Positions 45,601 through 57,600 of a DNA stretch of 64,000 bases are shown one piece after another. The position numbers were made by a program, and so were the translations under genes. How positions within the stretch are numbered: the stretch's first letter is position 1; each line of letters opens with the position of its first letter. The notes under the pieces are model-generated. The model was given only the letters and a program-made list of their open reading frames with translations, ran no database searches and was not told the origin of the DNA. The stretch comes from Tragulus kanchil. Its lineage: Eukaryota > Chordata > Mammalia > Artiodactyla > Tragulidae. Location of the stretch: positions 310,001-374,000 of the forward strand of contig JAIOJX010000001.1 of assembly GCA_022376925.1 (NCBI GenBank), given 5' to 3'.

Positions 45601-48600
45601 GGTGCTATGGTTTAAGAAACCTTAAAGGGAGCTTCCCTGGTGGTCCAGTGGCTAGAGAGTCTGCCTTGCAGTGCAAGGGACCGGTTTGATCCCTGGCTCG
45701 TGAAGATCCCATGTGCCGCGGAGCGGCTGGACCAGTGTCTCCAATTATGAGCCAGCATTCTGAAGCACACATGCTCAGAGCCGGTGCTCTGCAATGAGAG
45801 AGGCCACTGCAGTGGGAGGCCCACACATGCCAAAGAACAAAAATGGATGAAAATAAATAAAATAAAAAACCAATGAAAGAGACCCAAATTAAAAAAGAAA
45901 AAAGAAAAAGAATCCTTAAAGGTACACACAACTGGAAGAGTTGGAGGGTTAAGAAATAAAATCCTGCAGTTAGTTCACATCTGGCATGTCAATGTTCCAA
46001 CTGAGCTAGTTGGTGATTACTATATTGAATATTAGGTTCAAATTCAATAAAACTTCATTCAAAGGAATTTCAGAATAGAGAAAAGAGAATGAGATGAAGA
46101 GTATTCCCCAATATATATTATATGTTCAGGAAAATCCATGAGCAAGTGAGGAAAACAAAATGATTTAAAGAAAGGTGTCTTACTCTTATTTGCCTCCTTT
46201 TGTGTATTCTTAATGTATGCAGAAAACTTGGCAAAGAGGTTACATCCCACATCAAAGGACTCCTTGTTCTTGGGACTCAAATGAGGATACCTTAAAAAGA
46301 AACATCACTGCACGTAACATTCACACATAACAAGACATATACTAGGTGTCCTAGCTTGCACTCTACTGAGAATAAAAGTTTTGGAAAATTGCATTGGCAG
46401 CTGAAGGTCCTGAGAAACCTTTCATTGAAAATATGCCGTTTTCCCAGTATGAGAAAACTGAACTTTAAAAATTCAATGGGGAACTAGCTACTTGGAATTC
46501 GAAGCTCATTTATCTGTAAAAACAATGCTTTAAATGACTGTTGGGTTCCCATACATGCTCTTAAATGCCTGTTCGGCAGAAGGTAAGTAGTAGGAAAAAA
46601 AAACATGGCTTCAAATAACAAAACATATAAAAGAGTAAAGAGGAGAGGATGGGGGAAAAGTAGCAAAGATGTACTTTTCTTAGTAAGGCAAGTTCATTTA
46701 GCATAATAAAATAAATAATGTAATAGTGTAGCTCACAACATTAACAAATTAAAGTTAAACTGTATGATCATGAACAGATGCCTGAAAATTGTCCAATGAA
46801 AATTAATAAATCAATTCCTATTCATAAAACCCTGCCCTACCAACTAGAAATGGTTGGGCCAAACACTTGACCATCTTCCTTGATTACTCTTTCTCTCCAT
46901 TCCTGCATTTGATCCATTAGCAAGTCCAGTCAGCCGATCTTTCAAAATGTATCCAGAATCTGTCCACTTACTCGTCATGTCCACTACTTCCTGCTTGGTC
47001 TAAAGCCTATATTACCACAACAGTTTTTGATTACAGTAATTCTCCTACATATGAAACTTCAAGTTTCAAACTTCCAAAGATGTGAACAATCAAGAGGCTG
47101 GAGCTGGATCTGCAGGAGGACAACTTCACTGAATTGTCTAGATCACAGAAAAAATCTCATTAGTCAATTGAGTGAAAACTAAATTTGAATTAAAAAAAGA
47201 AAGTGGGGTGTTTCCCAATATATATTATATGTTCAGGAAAATCCATGAGCAAGTGAGGAAAACAAAATGATTTAAAGAAAGGTGTCTTACTCTTATTTGC
47301 CTCCTTTTGTGTATTCTTAATGTATGCAGAAAACTTGGCAAAGAGGTTACATCCCACATCAAAGGACTCCTTGTTCTTGGGACTCAAATGAGGATACCTT
47401 AAAAAGAAACATCACTGCACGTAACATTCACACATAACAAGACATATACTAGGTGTCCTAGCTTGCACTCTACTGAGAATAAAAGTTTTGGAAAATTGCA
47501 TTGGCAGCTGAAGGTCCTGAGAAACCTTTCATTGAAAATATGCCGTTTTCCCAGTATGAGAAAACTGAACTTTAAAAATTCAATGGGGAACTAGCTACTT
47601 GGAATTCGAAGCTCATTTATCTGTAAAAACAATGCTTTAAATGACTGTTGGGTTCCCATACATGCTCTTAAATGCCTGTTCGGCAGAAGGTAAGTAGTAG
47701 GAAAAAAAAACATGGCTTCAAATAACAAAACATATAAAAGAGTAAAGAGGAGAGGATGGGGGAAAAGTAGCAAAGATGTACTTTTCTTAGTAAGGCAAGT
47801 TCATTTAGCATAATAAAATAAATAATGTAATAGTGTAGCTCACAACATTAACAAATTAAAGTTAAACTGTATGATCATGAACAGATGCCTGAAAATTGTC
47901 CAATGAAAATTAATAAATCAATTCCTATTCATAAAACCCTGCCCTACCAACTAGAAATGGTTGGGCCAAACACTTGACCATCTTCCTTGATTACTCTTTC
48001 TCTCCATTCCTGCATTTGATCCATTAGCAAGTCCAGTCAGCCGATCTTTCAAAATGTATCCAGAATCTGTCCACTTACTCGTCATGTCCACTACTTCCTG
48101 CTTGGTCTAAAGCCTATATTACCACAACAGTTTTTGATTACAGTAATTCTCCTACATATGAAACTTCAAGTTTCAAACTTCCAAAGATGTGAACAATCAA
48201 GAGGCTGGAGCTGGATCTGCAGGAGGACAACTTCACTGAATTGTCTAGATCACAGAAAACCGTGGAAAATTCTTAAAGAGATGGGAATACCAGACCACCT
48301 TGCCTTCCTCCTGAGAAACTTGTATGCAGAACAAGAAGCAACAGTTAGCACCAGCCATGGCACAACAAATTGGTTCCAAATTGAGAAAGGAGTATGACAA
48401 AACAGTTTATTGTCATCCTGCTTATTTAATTTCTATGCAGAGTACCTCATGCAAAATTCTGGGTTGGGTGAATCACAAGCTGGAATCAAAACTGCCAAGA
48501 GGGGCTTCCCTGGTGGTCCAGTTGGTAAAGAAACTGCCTTGCAGTGTAAGGGATGCTGGTTCAAACCCTGGCCTGGGAAGATCCCACGTGCTGCAGAGTG

Positions 48601-51600
48601 GCTGGACCAATGTGTCCAACTACCGAGCCAGTGCTCTGAAGCACATGAGCCCAGAGCTCGTGCTCTATAATGAGAGAGGCCACTGCAATGAGAGGCCCAC
48701 ATAGGCTGAAGAACAAAGATGGATGAAAATAAATAAATGAAAGACCAATAAAAGTGGCTAAAAAAAAAAAAGACCATCGAGAGAAGGCTTCCCTGGCTCA
48801 GTGGTAAAAAATCTGTCTGCCAATGCAGGAGACGTGGTTCAATCCCTGGTCCAGGAAGATCCCACATGCCATGGAACAACTAAACCCATTAGCCACAACT
48901 ACGGAGTCCATGTGCCGTAACTACTGAAGTTGTGTGCCCTAGAGGCTGTGCTCCACAACAATAGAAGCCACCGCAACAATAAGCCTGCTCACCTCAACTA
49001 TACAGAGTCGCCCCCACTCACTGCAACTAGAGAAATGCCCAAGAAGCAATGAAGATCCAGCACAGCCAAAAGTAAATAAATAAATAAATATTTTTTAAAA
49101 GATTGCTGGGAAAAGTATCAGCAACCTCAGATATTCAGATGATACCAATCTCATGACAGACAGCAAAGAACTAAAGAGCCTCTTGATGAGGGTGAAAGAG
49201 GAGAATGAAAAAGCTGACTTTAAACTCAATGTTCAAAAAAACTAAGATTGAAAAAAGAATGAAGATAATGACATCTGGTTCCATCACTTCATGGGAAAGC
49301 CTATATTACCACAACAGTTTTTGATTACAGTAATTCTCCTACATATGAAACTTCAAGTTTCAAACTTCCAAAGATGTGAACAATCAAGAGGCTGGAGCTG
49401 GATCTGCAGGAGGACAACTTCACTGAATTGTCTAGATCACAGAAAACCGTGGAAAATTCTTAAAGAAGTGGGAATACCAGACCTTACCTGCCTCCCAAGA
49501 AACCTGTATGCAGGTCAAGAAGCAACAGTTAGAACCAGACATGGAACAACAGACTGGTTCCAAATTGGGAAAGGAATGCATCGAAGCTGTATATTGTCAT
49601 CCTGCTTATTTAATTTCTATGCAGAGTACATCATGCAAAATGCCAGTCTGGATGAATCACAATCTGGAATCAAGACTGCCAAGAGGGGCTTCCCTGGTGG
49701 TCCAGTTGGTAAAGAAACTGCCTTGCAGTGTAAGGGATGCTGGTTCAAACCCTGGCCTGGGAAGATCCCACGTGCTGCAGAGTGGCTGGACCAATGTGTC
49801 CAACTACCGAGCCAGTGCTCTGAAGCACATGAGCCCAGAGCTCGTGCTCTATAATGAGAGAGGCCACTGCAATGAGAGGCCCACATAGGCTGAAGAACAA
49901 AGATGGATGAAAATAAATAAATGAAAGACCAATAAAAGTGGCTAAAAAAAAAAAAGACCATCGAGAGAAGGCTTCCCTGGCTCAGTGGGAAAAAATCTGT
50001 CTGCCAATGCAGGAGACGTGGTTCAATCCCTGGTCCAGGAAGATCCCACATGCCATGGAACAACTAAACCCATTAGCCACAACTACGGAGTCCATGTGCC
50101 GTAACTACTGAAGTTGTGTGCCCTAGAGGCTGTGCTCCACAACAATAGAAGCCACCGCAACAATAAGCCTGCTCACCTCAACTATACAGAGTCGCCCCCA
50201 CTCACTGCAACTAGAGAAATGCCCAAGAAGCAATGAAGATCCAGCACAGCCAAAAGTAAATAAATAAATAAATATTTTTTAAAAGATTGCTGGGAAAAGT
50301 ATCAGCAACCTCAGATATTCAGATGATACCAATCTCATGACAGACAGCAAAGAACTAAAGAGCCTCTTGATGAGGGTGAAAGAGGAGAATGAAAAAGCTG
50401 ACTTTAAACTCAATGTTCAAAAAAACTAAGATTGAAAAAAAAAATGAAGATAATGACATCTGGTTCCATCACTTCATGGGAAATAAATGAGGAAAAAAGT
50501 GTAAACAGTGACAGACTTTATTTTCTTGGATTCCAAAATCACTGTGGACAGTGACTGCAGCTATGAAATCAAAAGATGCATGCTCTTTGGAAGAAAAGTT
50601 ATGCCAAACCAAGATAGCATATTAAAAAGCAGAGGCATCATTTTTCTGACAAAGGTTTGGATAGTCAAAACTATGGTTTTTTCCCGTAGTCATGTATGAT
50701 TGTGAGAGTTAGATCATAAAGAATGCTGAGCACCAAAGAATTGATGTCTTTGAACTGTGGTGTTAAAGAAGTCTCTTGATAGCCCCTTGGGCTGCAAGGA
50801 GATGAAACCAGTCCGTCCTAAAGGAAATTAACCCTGAATATTCATTAGAAGGGCTGATGCTGAAACTGAAGCTCCAATACTTTGGTCACCTGATGCGAAC
50901 AGACCCTTATTCTATGAAAGATTGAAGGCAAAAGGAGAAGGTGGCAGAAGATGAGATAGTGAGGTTACATCACCAACTCGATGGACGAAAATCTGAGCAA
51001 ACTCCAGGAGACAGTGAACGACAGGGGAGCCTGGCATGCTACAGTCCATGGGGTTGCAAAGAGCAAGATAGGACTTAGTGAATGAACATTAAAACAGAAA
51101 GTTTTCTAATCATATATGGAGTGATCATGGCGGATCTTCACAAACTTCTCTAGAAAGAACAAAATTGAAAAATAGCTAGTTGTTTAGAAAAATCCTCAAT
51201 CTGCAATAAATCAGTCAGTAAAATAGATTATCTCAAGAACAATAATATCCTGTAAAAATGTTGTACCTTGGAGGAGCCAGTGTCTGCTCTAGAAACTCCT
51301 CAATTTTAATGAAGTCTGTTTTCAACTCCTTGTTATATATCAGGAAGGGAGGGTTGGTGCCTGGGGCTAAGTCCTTCAGCTCTTCAGGCTTTCTATGATT
51401 ATTGAAAATAAACAGAGTTAGGCCTCTAGATAAAGTACACATTATGCAAACACCAAGATTGTATTTAGGAATGAAACAGAAGGTTCCAATCTCATGACAG
51501 ACAGCAAAGAACTAAAGAGCCTCTTGATGAGGGTGAAAGAGGAGAATGAAAAAGCTGACTTTAAACTCAATGTTCAAAAAAACTAAGATTGAAAAAAAAA

Positions 51601-54600
51601 ATGAAGATAATGACATCTGGTTCCATCACTTCATGGGAAATAAATGAGGAAAAAAGTGTAAACAGTGACAGACTTTATTTTCTTGGATTCCAAAATCACT
51701 GTGGACAGTGACTGCAGCTATGAAATCAAAAGATGCATGCTCTTTGGAAGAAAAGTTATGCCAAACCAAGATAGCATATTAAAAAGCAGAGGCATCATTT
51801 TTCTGACAAAGGTTTGGATAGTCAAAACTATGGTTTTTCCAGTAGTCATGTATGATTGTGAGAGTTAGATCATAAAGAATGCTGAGCACCAAAGAATTGA
51901 TGTCTTTGAACTGTGGTGTTAAAGAAGTCTCTTGATAGCCCCTTGGGCTGCAAGGAGATGAAACCAGTCCGTCCTAAAGGAAATTAACCCTGAATATTCA
52001 TTAGAAGGGCTGATGCTGAAACTGAAGCTCCAATACTTTGGTCACCTGATGCGAACAGACCCTTATTCTATGAAAGATTGAAGGCAAAAGGAGAAGGTGG
52101 CAGAAGATGAGATAGTGAGGTTACATCACCAACTCGATGGACGAAAATCTGAGCAAACTCCAGGAGACAGTGAACGACAGGGGAGCCTGGCATGCTACAG
52201 TCCATGGGGTTGCAAAGAGCAAGATAGGACTTAGTGAATGAACATTAAAACAGAAAGTTTTCTAATCATATATGGAGTGATCATGGCGGATCTTCACAAA
52301 CTTCTCTAGAAAGAACAAAATTGAAAAATAGCTAGTTGTTTAGAAAAATCCTCAATCTGCAATAAATCAGTCAGTAAAATAGATTATCTCAAGAACAATA
52401 ATATCCTGTAAAAATGTTGTACCTTGGAGGAGCCAGTGTCTGCTCTAGAAACTCCTCAATTTTAATGAAGTCTGTTTTCAACTCCTTGTTATATATCAGG
52501 AAGGGAGGGTTGGTGCCTGGGGCTAAGTCCTTCAGCTCTTCAGGCTTTCTATGATTATTGAAAATAAACAGAGTTAGGCCTCTAGATAAAGTACACATTA
52601 TGCAAACACCAAGATTGTATTGGTGTCTACTGATTTTAACCTCCAGAATGAAACATGTCCTAATTTCTCTTACCTGGTCATGTCAACAGTAGTCACATTG
52701 AATTTAACTCCTTTAAGCCAGAGGATCATAAAAAGGCGTTGGCTAAAGGGACAATTTCCAATACTCTCCCCATCACTTCCAGCCTATTAAGATAAAGAAA
52801 GGCTTCATTCATTAATTTGCTCCACAAATATTTATTGAATGCCTACTGGGAAATGAGCTAGTTGCTAGAGACAAAGTTGGAAGTCCTTAATCTCATGAAT
52901 TCTATAATCTGTGGGCAGACAGTGATAATAAAGCAAATAATCTCATTGTATGTAAAATTACAAGTGTGATGAATACATATCAATGATAATAAATTTTACA
53001 CTTTACCACAATTCATACAACCATTTCCTATTGAACCATTTCGGATATTCCAGGAGTTTGTTACTAAATCCTTTAGCAACAAATCCTTCTGAGCATGTAA
53101 CTTGTTTCATTTCTGAGATTATATTTTCAGAGTCAATATTTAAAATCAGAATGCTGACTTCATTTTCCATTTTGATAGATCCTGCCAAATTTCCTTTTTG
53201 AAATGTGTATTCCATATTTTCATTGGATATTTGATTTCCTTATTCTGTGAATTGTTTGTTCATGACAATTTTATATTTTTCTATTAAGATGATGACTTTT
53301 TCCTTATTGCTTTGGAAAAATTACTTGTATACTAAAGACACTAACTTTTTACATGTTCCATTTAATTTTTTAAGAGTCTCATGTAAAATTAAAATTTTAA
53401 ATAAAATTGCATTGTTGGTGGGGATGTAAACTGATACAACCACTATGAAAGACAGTATGGAGACACCTTAAAAAACTAAGAATAGAAGCACCATATGACC
53501 CAGACATCCCACTATTAGGCTTATACCCTGATGAAATCAAAATTGAAAGAGACACATGTACCCCAATGTTCATCACAGCACTCTATACAATAGCTAGAAC
53601 ATGGAAACAACCTAGATGTCCATCGACGAATGAATGGATAAAGAAGCTATGGTACATTTATACAATGAAATGTTTCTCAGCCGCAAAAATAACTGCAGAA
53701 GAATCAGTCCTAATGAAGTGAATGAACCTAGAACCTATTATACAAAGTGAAGTAAGTCAAAAAGAAAAGGACAAATACAGTAAACTAGTGCATATACATG
53801 GAATCTAGTCAGATGGCACTGATAAATACACCTGCAGAGCAGCAACACAGAAATAGAGATAGAGAACAGACCTATGGACAGTGGGAGGGGGGAAAGATCA
53901 GGCAAGAGGTATAGAAAGAGCAACAAGAAAACCTACACTATCATATGTAATAGAGATTGCCACGGTGATTAAGCTGTAAGACTAAGGGAACCTACATGGG
54001 GGCTATGCATCAACCTGGGGGGTGGTACTCGGGGGGAAAGGGAAAGGGGGCTCAGGTGGGAGGGGTCAGGGATATACCTATGACTGGGGTTTATGTATAG
54101 CTGCAAGCAACAAAACTCTGTAAAAGACATATAACAATAACTTCTCTGTATACCTGAAACTAATGCAACATTGTAAAACAACCAAACTCCAATAAAATGA
54201 TAATAATAAAAAATCTTATACTGTTTTCCTTTGTAAAAATCTGGTTTTTCTGATCTGCTTATACAACTGTTATATACATCAAAATTTCAAAGAAAAAATT
54301 ATTTTATTTTGTTTTACTATAAAGATGTTTTCTTCTAGTAGTACCTTTATGGTTTCATTTTTACATTTATTTCATCTATTACTATTTAGAATTTATTCTG
54401 GCATAAGGAGTGTACTGGGACTCCAGCTTTATTAGTTTTATTATTTTACAGATAGATACATGCACCTGTATGTTCACTGCATCACTGTTGAACAATTGCC
54501 AAGATATGGAAGCAACTTAAACATACATTGATAGATGAATGGATTAAGATGTTGTATATATATACTACTCAGCTATAAAAAAGAATGAAATAACACCATT

Positions 54601-57600
54601 TGCACCAACATAAATGGGCCTAGAGATTATCATGCTAAGTAAGCCAGACAAAGACGAATATCATAGATATCATTTATATGTGGAAACTAAAATAGTACAC
54701 AAATGAATTTATCTGCAAAACAGAAACAGACATATGGACATAGAGAACAGACTGGTGGTTGCCAGGGGGGAGGGGGATGAGGGATGGATGTAGTGGGCGT
54801 TTGGGATTAGCAGATGCAAATTATTATTATTATTAGATTAAGTCATGAAGGTAGAACCCTTATGATGGGATTAATGGCTTTATAAGAACTGATCAGAGAG
54901 CTCACTCCCCTCCCTTTCTCTCCTCACCTCCCCCGACAACCATGCATGCAAGTTTGCAGCAAGAAGGCACCTATCTACAATAAACCAGGAAGAGCATTCT
55001 CACCAGAAACTGACTATTCTGAAACTTTTATGTTGGACATAATTCTTATTTTTTGGCAAATTTTCTTTTTCTTGGCAATGAGTGCCACAGAGGAAATTAA
55101 GCTGTAAGACTAAGGGAACCTACATGGGCTGTGGGTACTGGGGAAAGGAAAGGGGCTCAGGTGGGAGGGTCAGGATATACCTATGACTGGGGTTTATGTA
55201 TAGCTGCAAGCAACAAAACTCTGTAAAAGACATATAACAATAACTTCTCTGTATACCTGAAACTAATGCAACATTGTAAAACAACCAAACTCCAATAAAA
55301 TGATAATAATAAAAAATCTTATACTGTTTTCCTTTGTAAAAATCTGGTTTTTCTGATCTGCTTATACAACTGTTATATACATCAAAATTTCAAAGAAAAA
55401 ATTATTTTATTTTGTTTTACTATAAAGATGTTTTCTTCTAGTAGTACCTTTATGGTTTCATTTTTACATTTATTTCATCTATTACTATTTAGAATTTATT
55501 CTGGCATAAGGAGTGTACTGGGACTCCAGCTTTATTAGTTTTATTATTTTACAGATAGATACATGCACCTGTATGTTCACTGCATCACTGTTGAACAATT
55601 GCCAAGATATGGAAGCAACTTAAACATACATTGATAGATGAATGGATTAAGATGTTGTATATATATACTACTCAGCTATAAAAAAGAATGAAATAACACC
55701 ATTTGCACCAACATAAATGGGCCTAGAGATTATCATGCTAAGTAAGCCAGACAAAGACGAATATCATAGATATCATTTATATGTGGAAACTAAAATAGTA
55801 CACAAATGAATTTATCTGCAAAACAGAAACAGACATATGGACATAGAGAACAGACTGGTGGTTGCCAGGGGGGAGGGGGATGAGGGATGGATGTAGTGGG
55901 CGTTTGGGATTAGCAGATGCAAATTATTATTATTATTAGATTAAGTCATGAAGGTAGAACCCTTATGATGGGATTAATGGCTTTATAAGAACTGATCAGA
56001 GAGCTCACTCCCCTCCCTTTCTCTCCTCACCTCCCCCGACAACCATGCATGCAAGTTTGCAGCAAGAAGGCACCTATCTACAATAAACCAGGAAGAGCAT
56101 TCTCACCAGAAACTGACTATTCTGAAACTTTTATGTTGGACATAATTCTTATTTTTTGGCAAATTTTCTTTTTCTTGGCAATGAGTGCCACAGAGGAAAT
56201 ACTGTTCATTATTGTTCTTCGTGGCAACAGCGAGTGAAGAGATATGGGAAGAGGCAACCAACCTTGGCAACTGAATTTATTTTGTAACAGAAATCAGACT
56301 AAAGATCCAATCATAACTGGGGTTAGTGAATGGAATCTTGATTAAGGGTGGGAGGCAGGAAGAAGAATAAAGTCAGATAATAGATATCACAGGAAGGGTG
56401 GATTGCTTTTGGTAAAAGAAAAAGCAAAACACTGAAGTGTTGGGGAAATGCAGTACAATTTTACAGTTTTACAAAAACTGAAACTTTTTCTGTCGTTTAT
56501 AATAAAAACTGTTGATTTAAAGTACCATTACACAAAATGTATGAATATGCATTGGAGAAAAAACAGTCTCTTCAATAAGTGGTGCTGTGAAAGCTGGACA
56601 GTTACATATAAAATAATTAAATTAAAATATTGTCTAAAGCCATACACAAAAATAAACTCAAAATAGATTAAAGGCCTAAGTGTAAAACCAGATACTATAA
56701 ACCTCTTGGTGGAAAACATAGGCAAAGCACTCTATGACATAGAGAGCAGCAAGATCTTTTTGGATCCACCTCCTAGAGTAATGAAAATAAAAAGAAAAAT
56801 AAACAAATGATATCTAATTACATATAAAAACTTTTGCCCAGCAGAGTAAACCATAAACCAAACAAAAAGACAGCCCACAGAATGGGAGAAAATATTTGTG
56901 AATGAAGCAACTGACAAGGGATTAATCTCCAAAATATACAAATAGCACAAACAGCTCAATATTTAAAAAAAAAAGTGGGAAGAAGATCTACATAGACATT
57001 TCCCCAGAGAAGACATACAGATGGCTTATAGATACATGAAAAGATGTTCAACCTCTCTCATTATTAGAGAAATAAATCAAAACTACAATTAGGCATTACC
57101 TCACACTGGCCAGAAAGACCATCATCAAATAATCTACAAACAATAAATGGTAGAGAGAATGTGAAGAAAAGGGAACCCTCCTGTACTGTTGATGGAACTG
57201 TAAATTGGTACCAGAAACTGACTATTCTGAAACTTTTATGTTGGACATAATTCTTATTTTTTGGCAAATTTTCTTTTTCTTGGCAATGAGTGCCACAGAG
57301 GAAATACTGTTCATTATTGTTCTTCGTGGCAACAGCGAGTGAAGAGATATGGGAAGAGGCAACCAACCTTGGCAACTGAATTTATTTTGTAACAGAAATC
57401 AGACTAAAGATCCAATCATAACTGGGGTTAGTGAATGGAATCTTGATTAAGGGTGGGAGGCAGGAAGAAGAATAAAGTCAGATAATAGATATCACAGGAA
57501 GGGTGGATTGCTTTTGGGAAAAGAAAAAGCAAAACACTGAAGTGTTGGGGAAATGCAGTACAATTTTACAGTTTTACAAAAACTGAAACTTTTTCTGTCG

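Larger units (their letters stand above)
46107..48259. repeat. Tandem duplication I, period 1,107 bp, contains CLIC2 exon 4
   Basis: 46107-47152 is repeated at 47214-48259. About 60 bases of different sequence (47153-47213) lie between the copies. Copy 2 runs on into BovB sequence, so copy 2 is the one contiguous with downstream DNA. Confidence 0.96.
48111..50484. repeat. Tandem duplication J, period about 1,185 bp, with an internally divergent stretch
   Basis: 48111-49297 is repeated at 49298-50484. It overlaps I at its left side, so the segment beginning agcctatattacc occurs three times (47006, 48111 and 49298). Unlike the other pairs, the copies differ by many substitutions over about 200 bases of BovB (48280-48480 versus 49465-49665), while both flanks match. 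Confidence 0.95.
48245..51090 (+). mobile_element. BovB fragments with nested SINEs in CLIC2 intron 3 (multiplied by duplications J and L)
   Basis: Reverse-transcriptase region from about 48245 (gtggaaaattcttaaagag), interrupted at 48501 by SINE-b and SINE-c, resuming at 49094. The same layout repeats from 49430, with the BovB 3' part running to 51090 (ccatggggttgcaaagag) and again at 51486-52245. Frames are broken. A 187-codon frame at 49291-49854 is a fusion of unrelated intron, BovB and SINE sequence, not a gene. Confidence 0.8.
50329..52620. repeat. Tandem duplication L, period 1,156-1,157 bp, contains CLIC2 exon 3
   Basis: 50329-51463 is repeated at 51486-52620, with about 22 junction bases between. 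It overlaps J, so the BovB stretch starting at ccaatctcatgacag occurs at 49145, 50329 and 51486. One small indel difference lies in a T run (about 50680 versus 51836). Confidence 0.96.

Noticed and set aside
49291..49854. 187-codon open frame as a novel gene
   Set aside because: It crosses intron sequence, a BovB fragment and a SINE, is created by duplication J, and has no coherent domain beyond pieces of RTE reverse transcriptase.
48433..50063. Two near-identical 148-codon minus-strand frames
   Set aside because: Antisense of SINE-b and SINE-c copies, doubled by duplication J.
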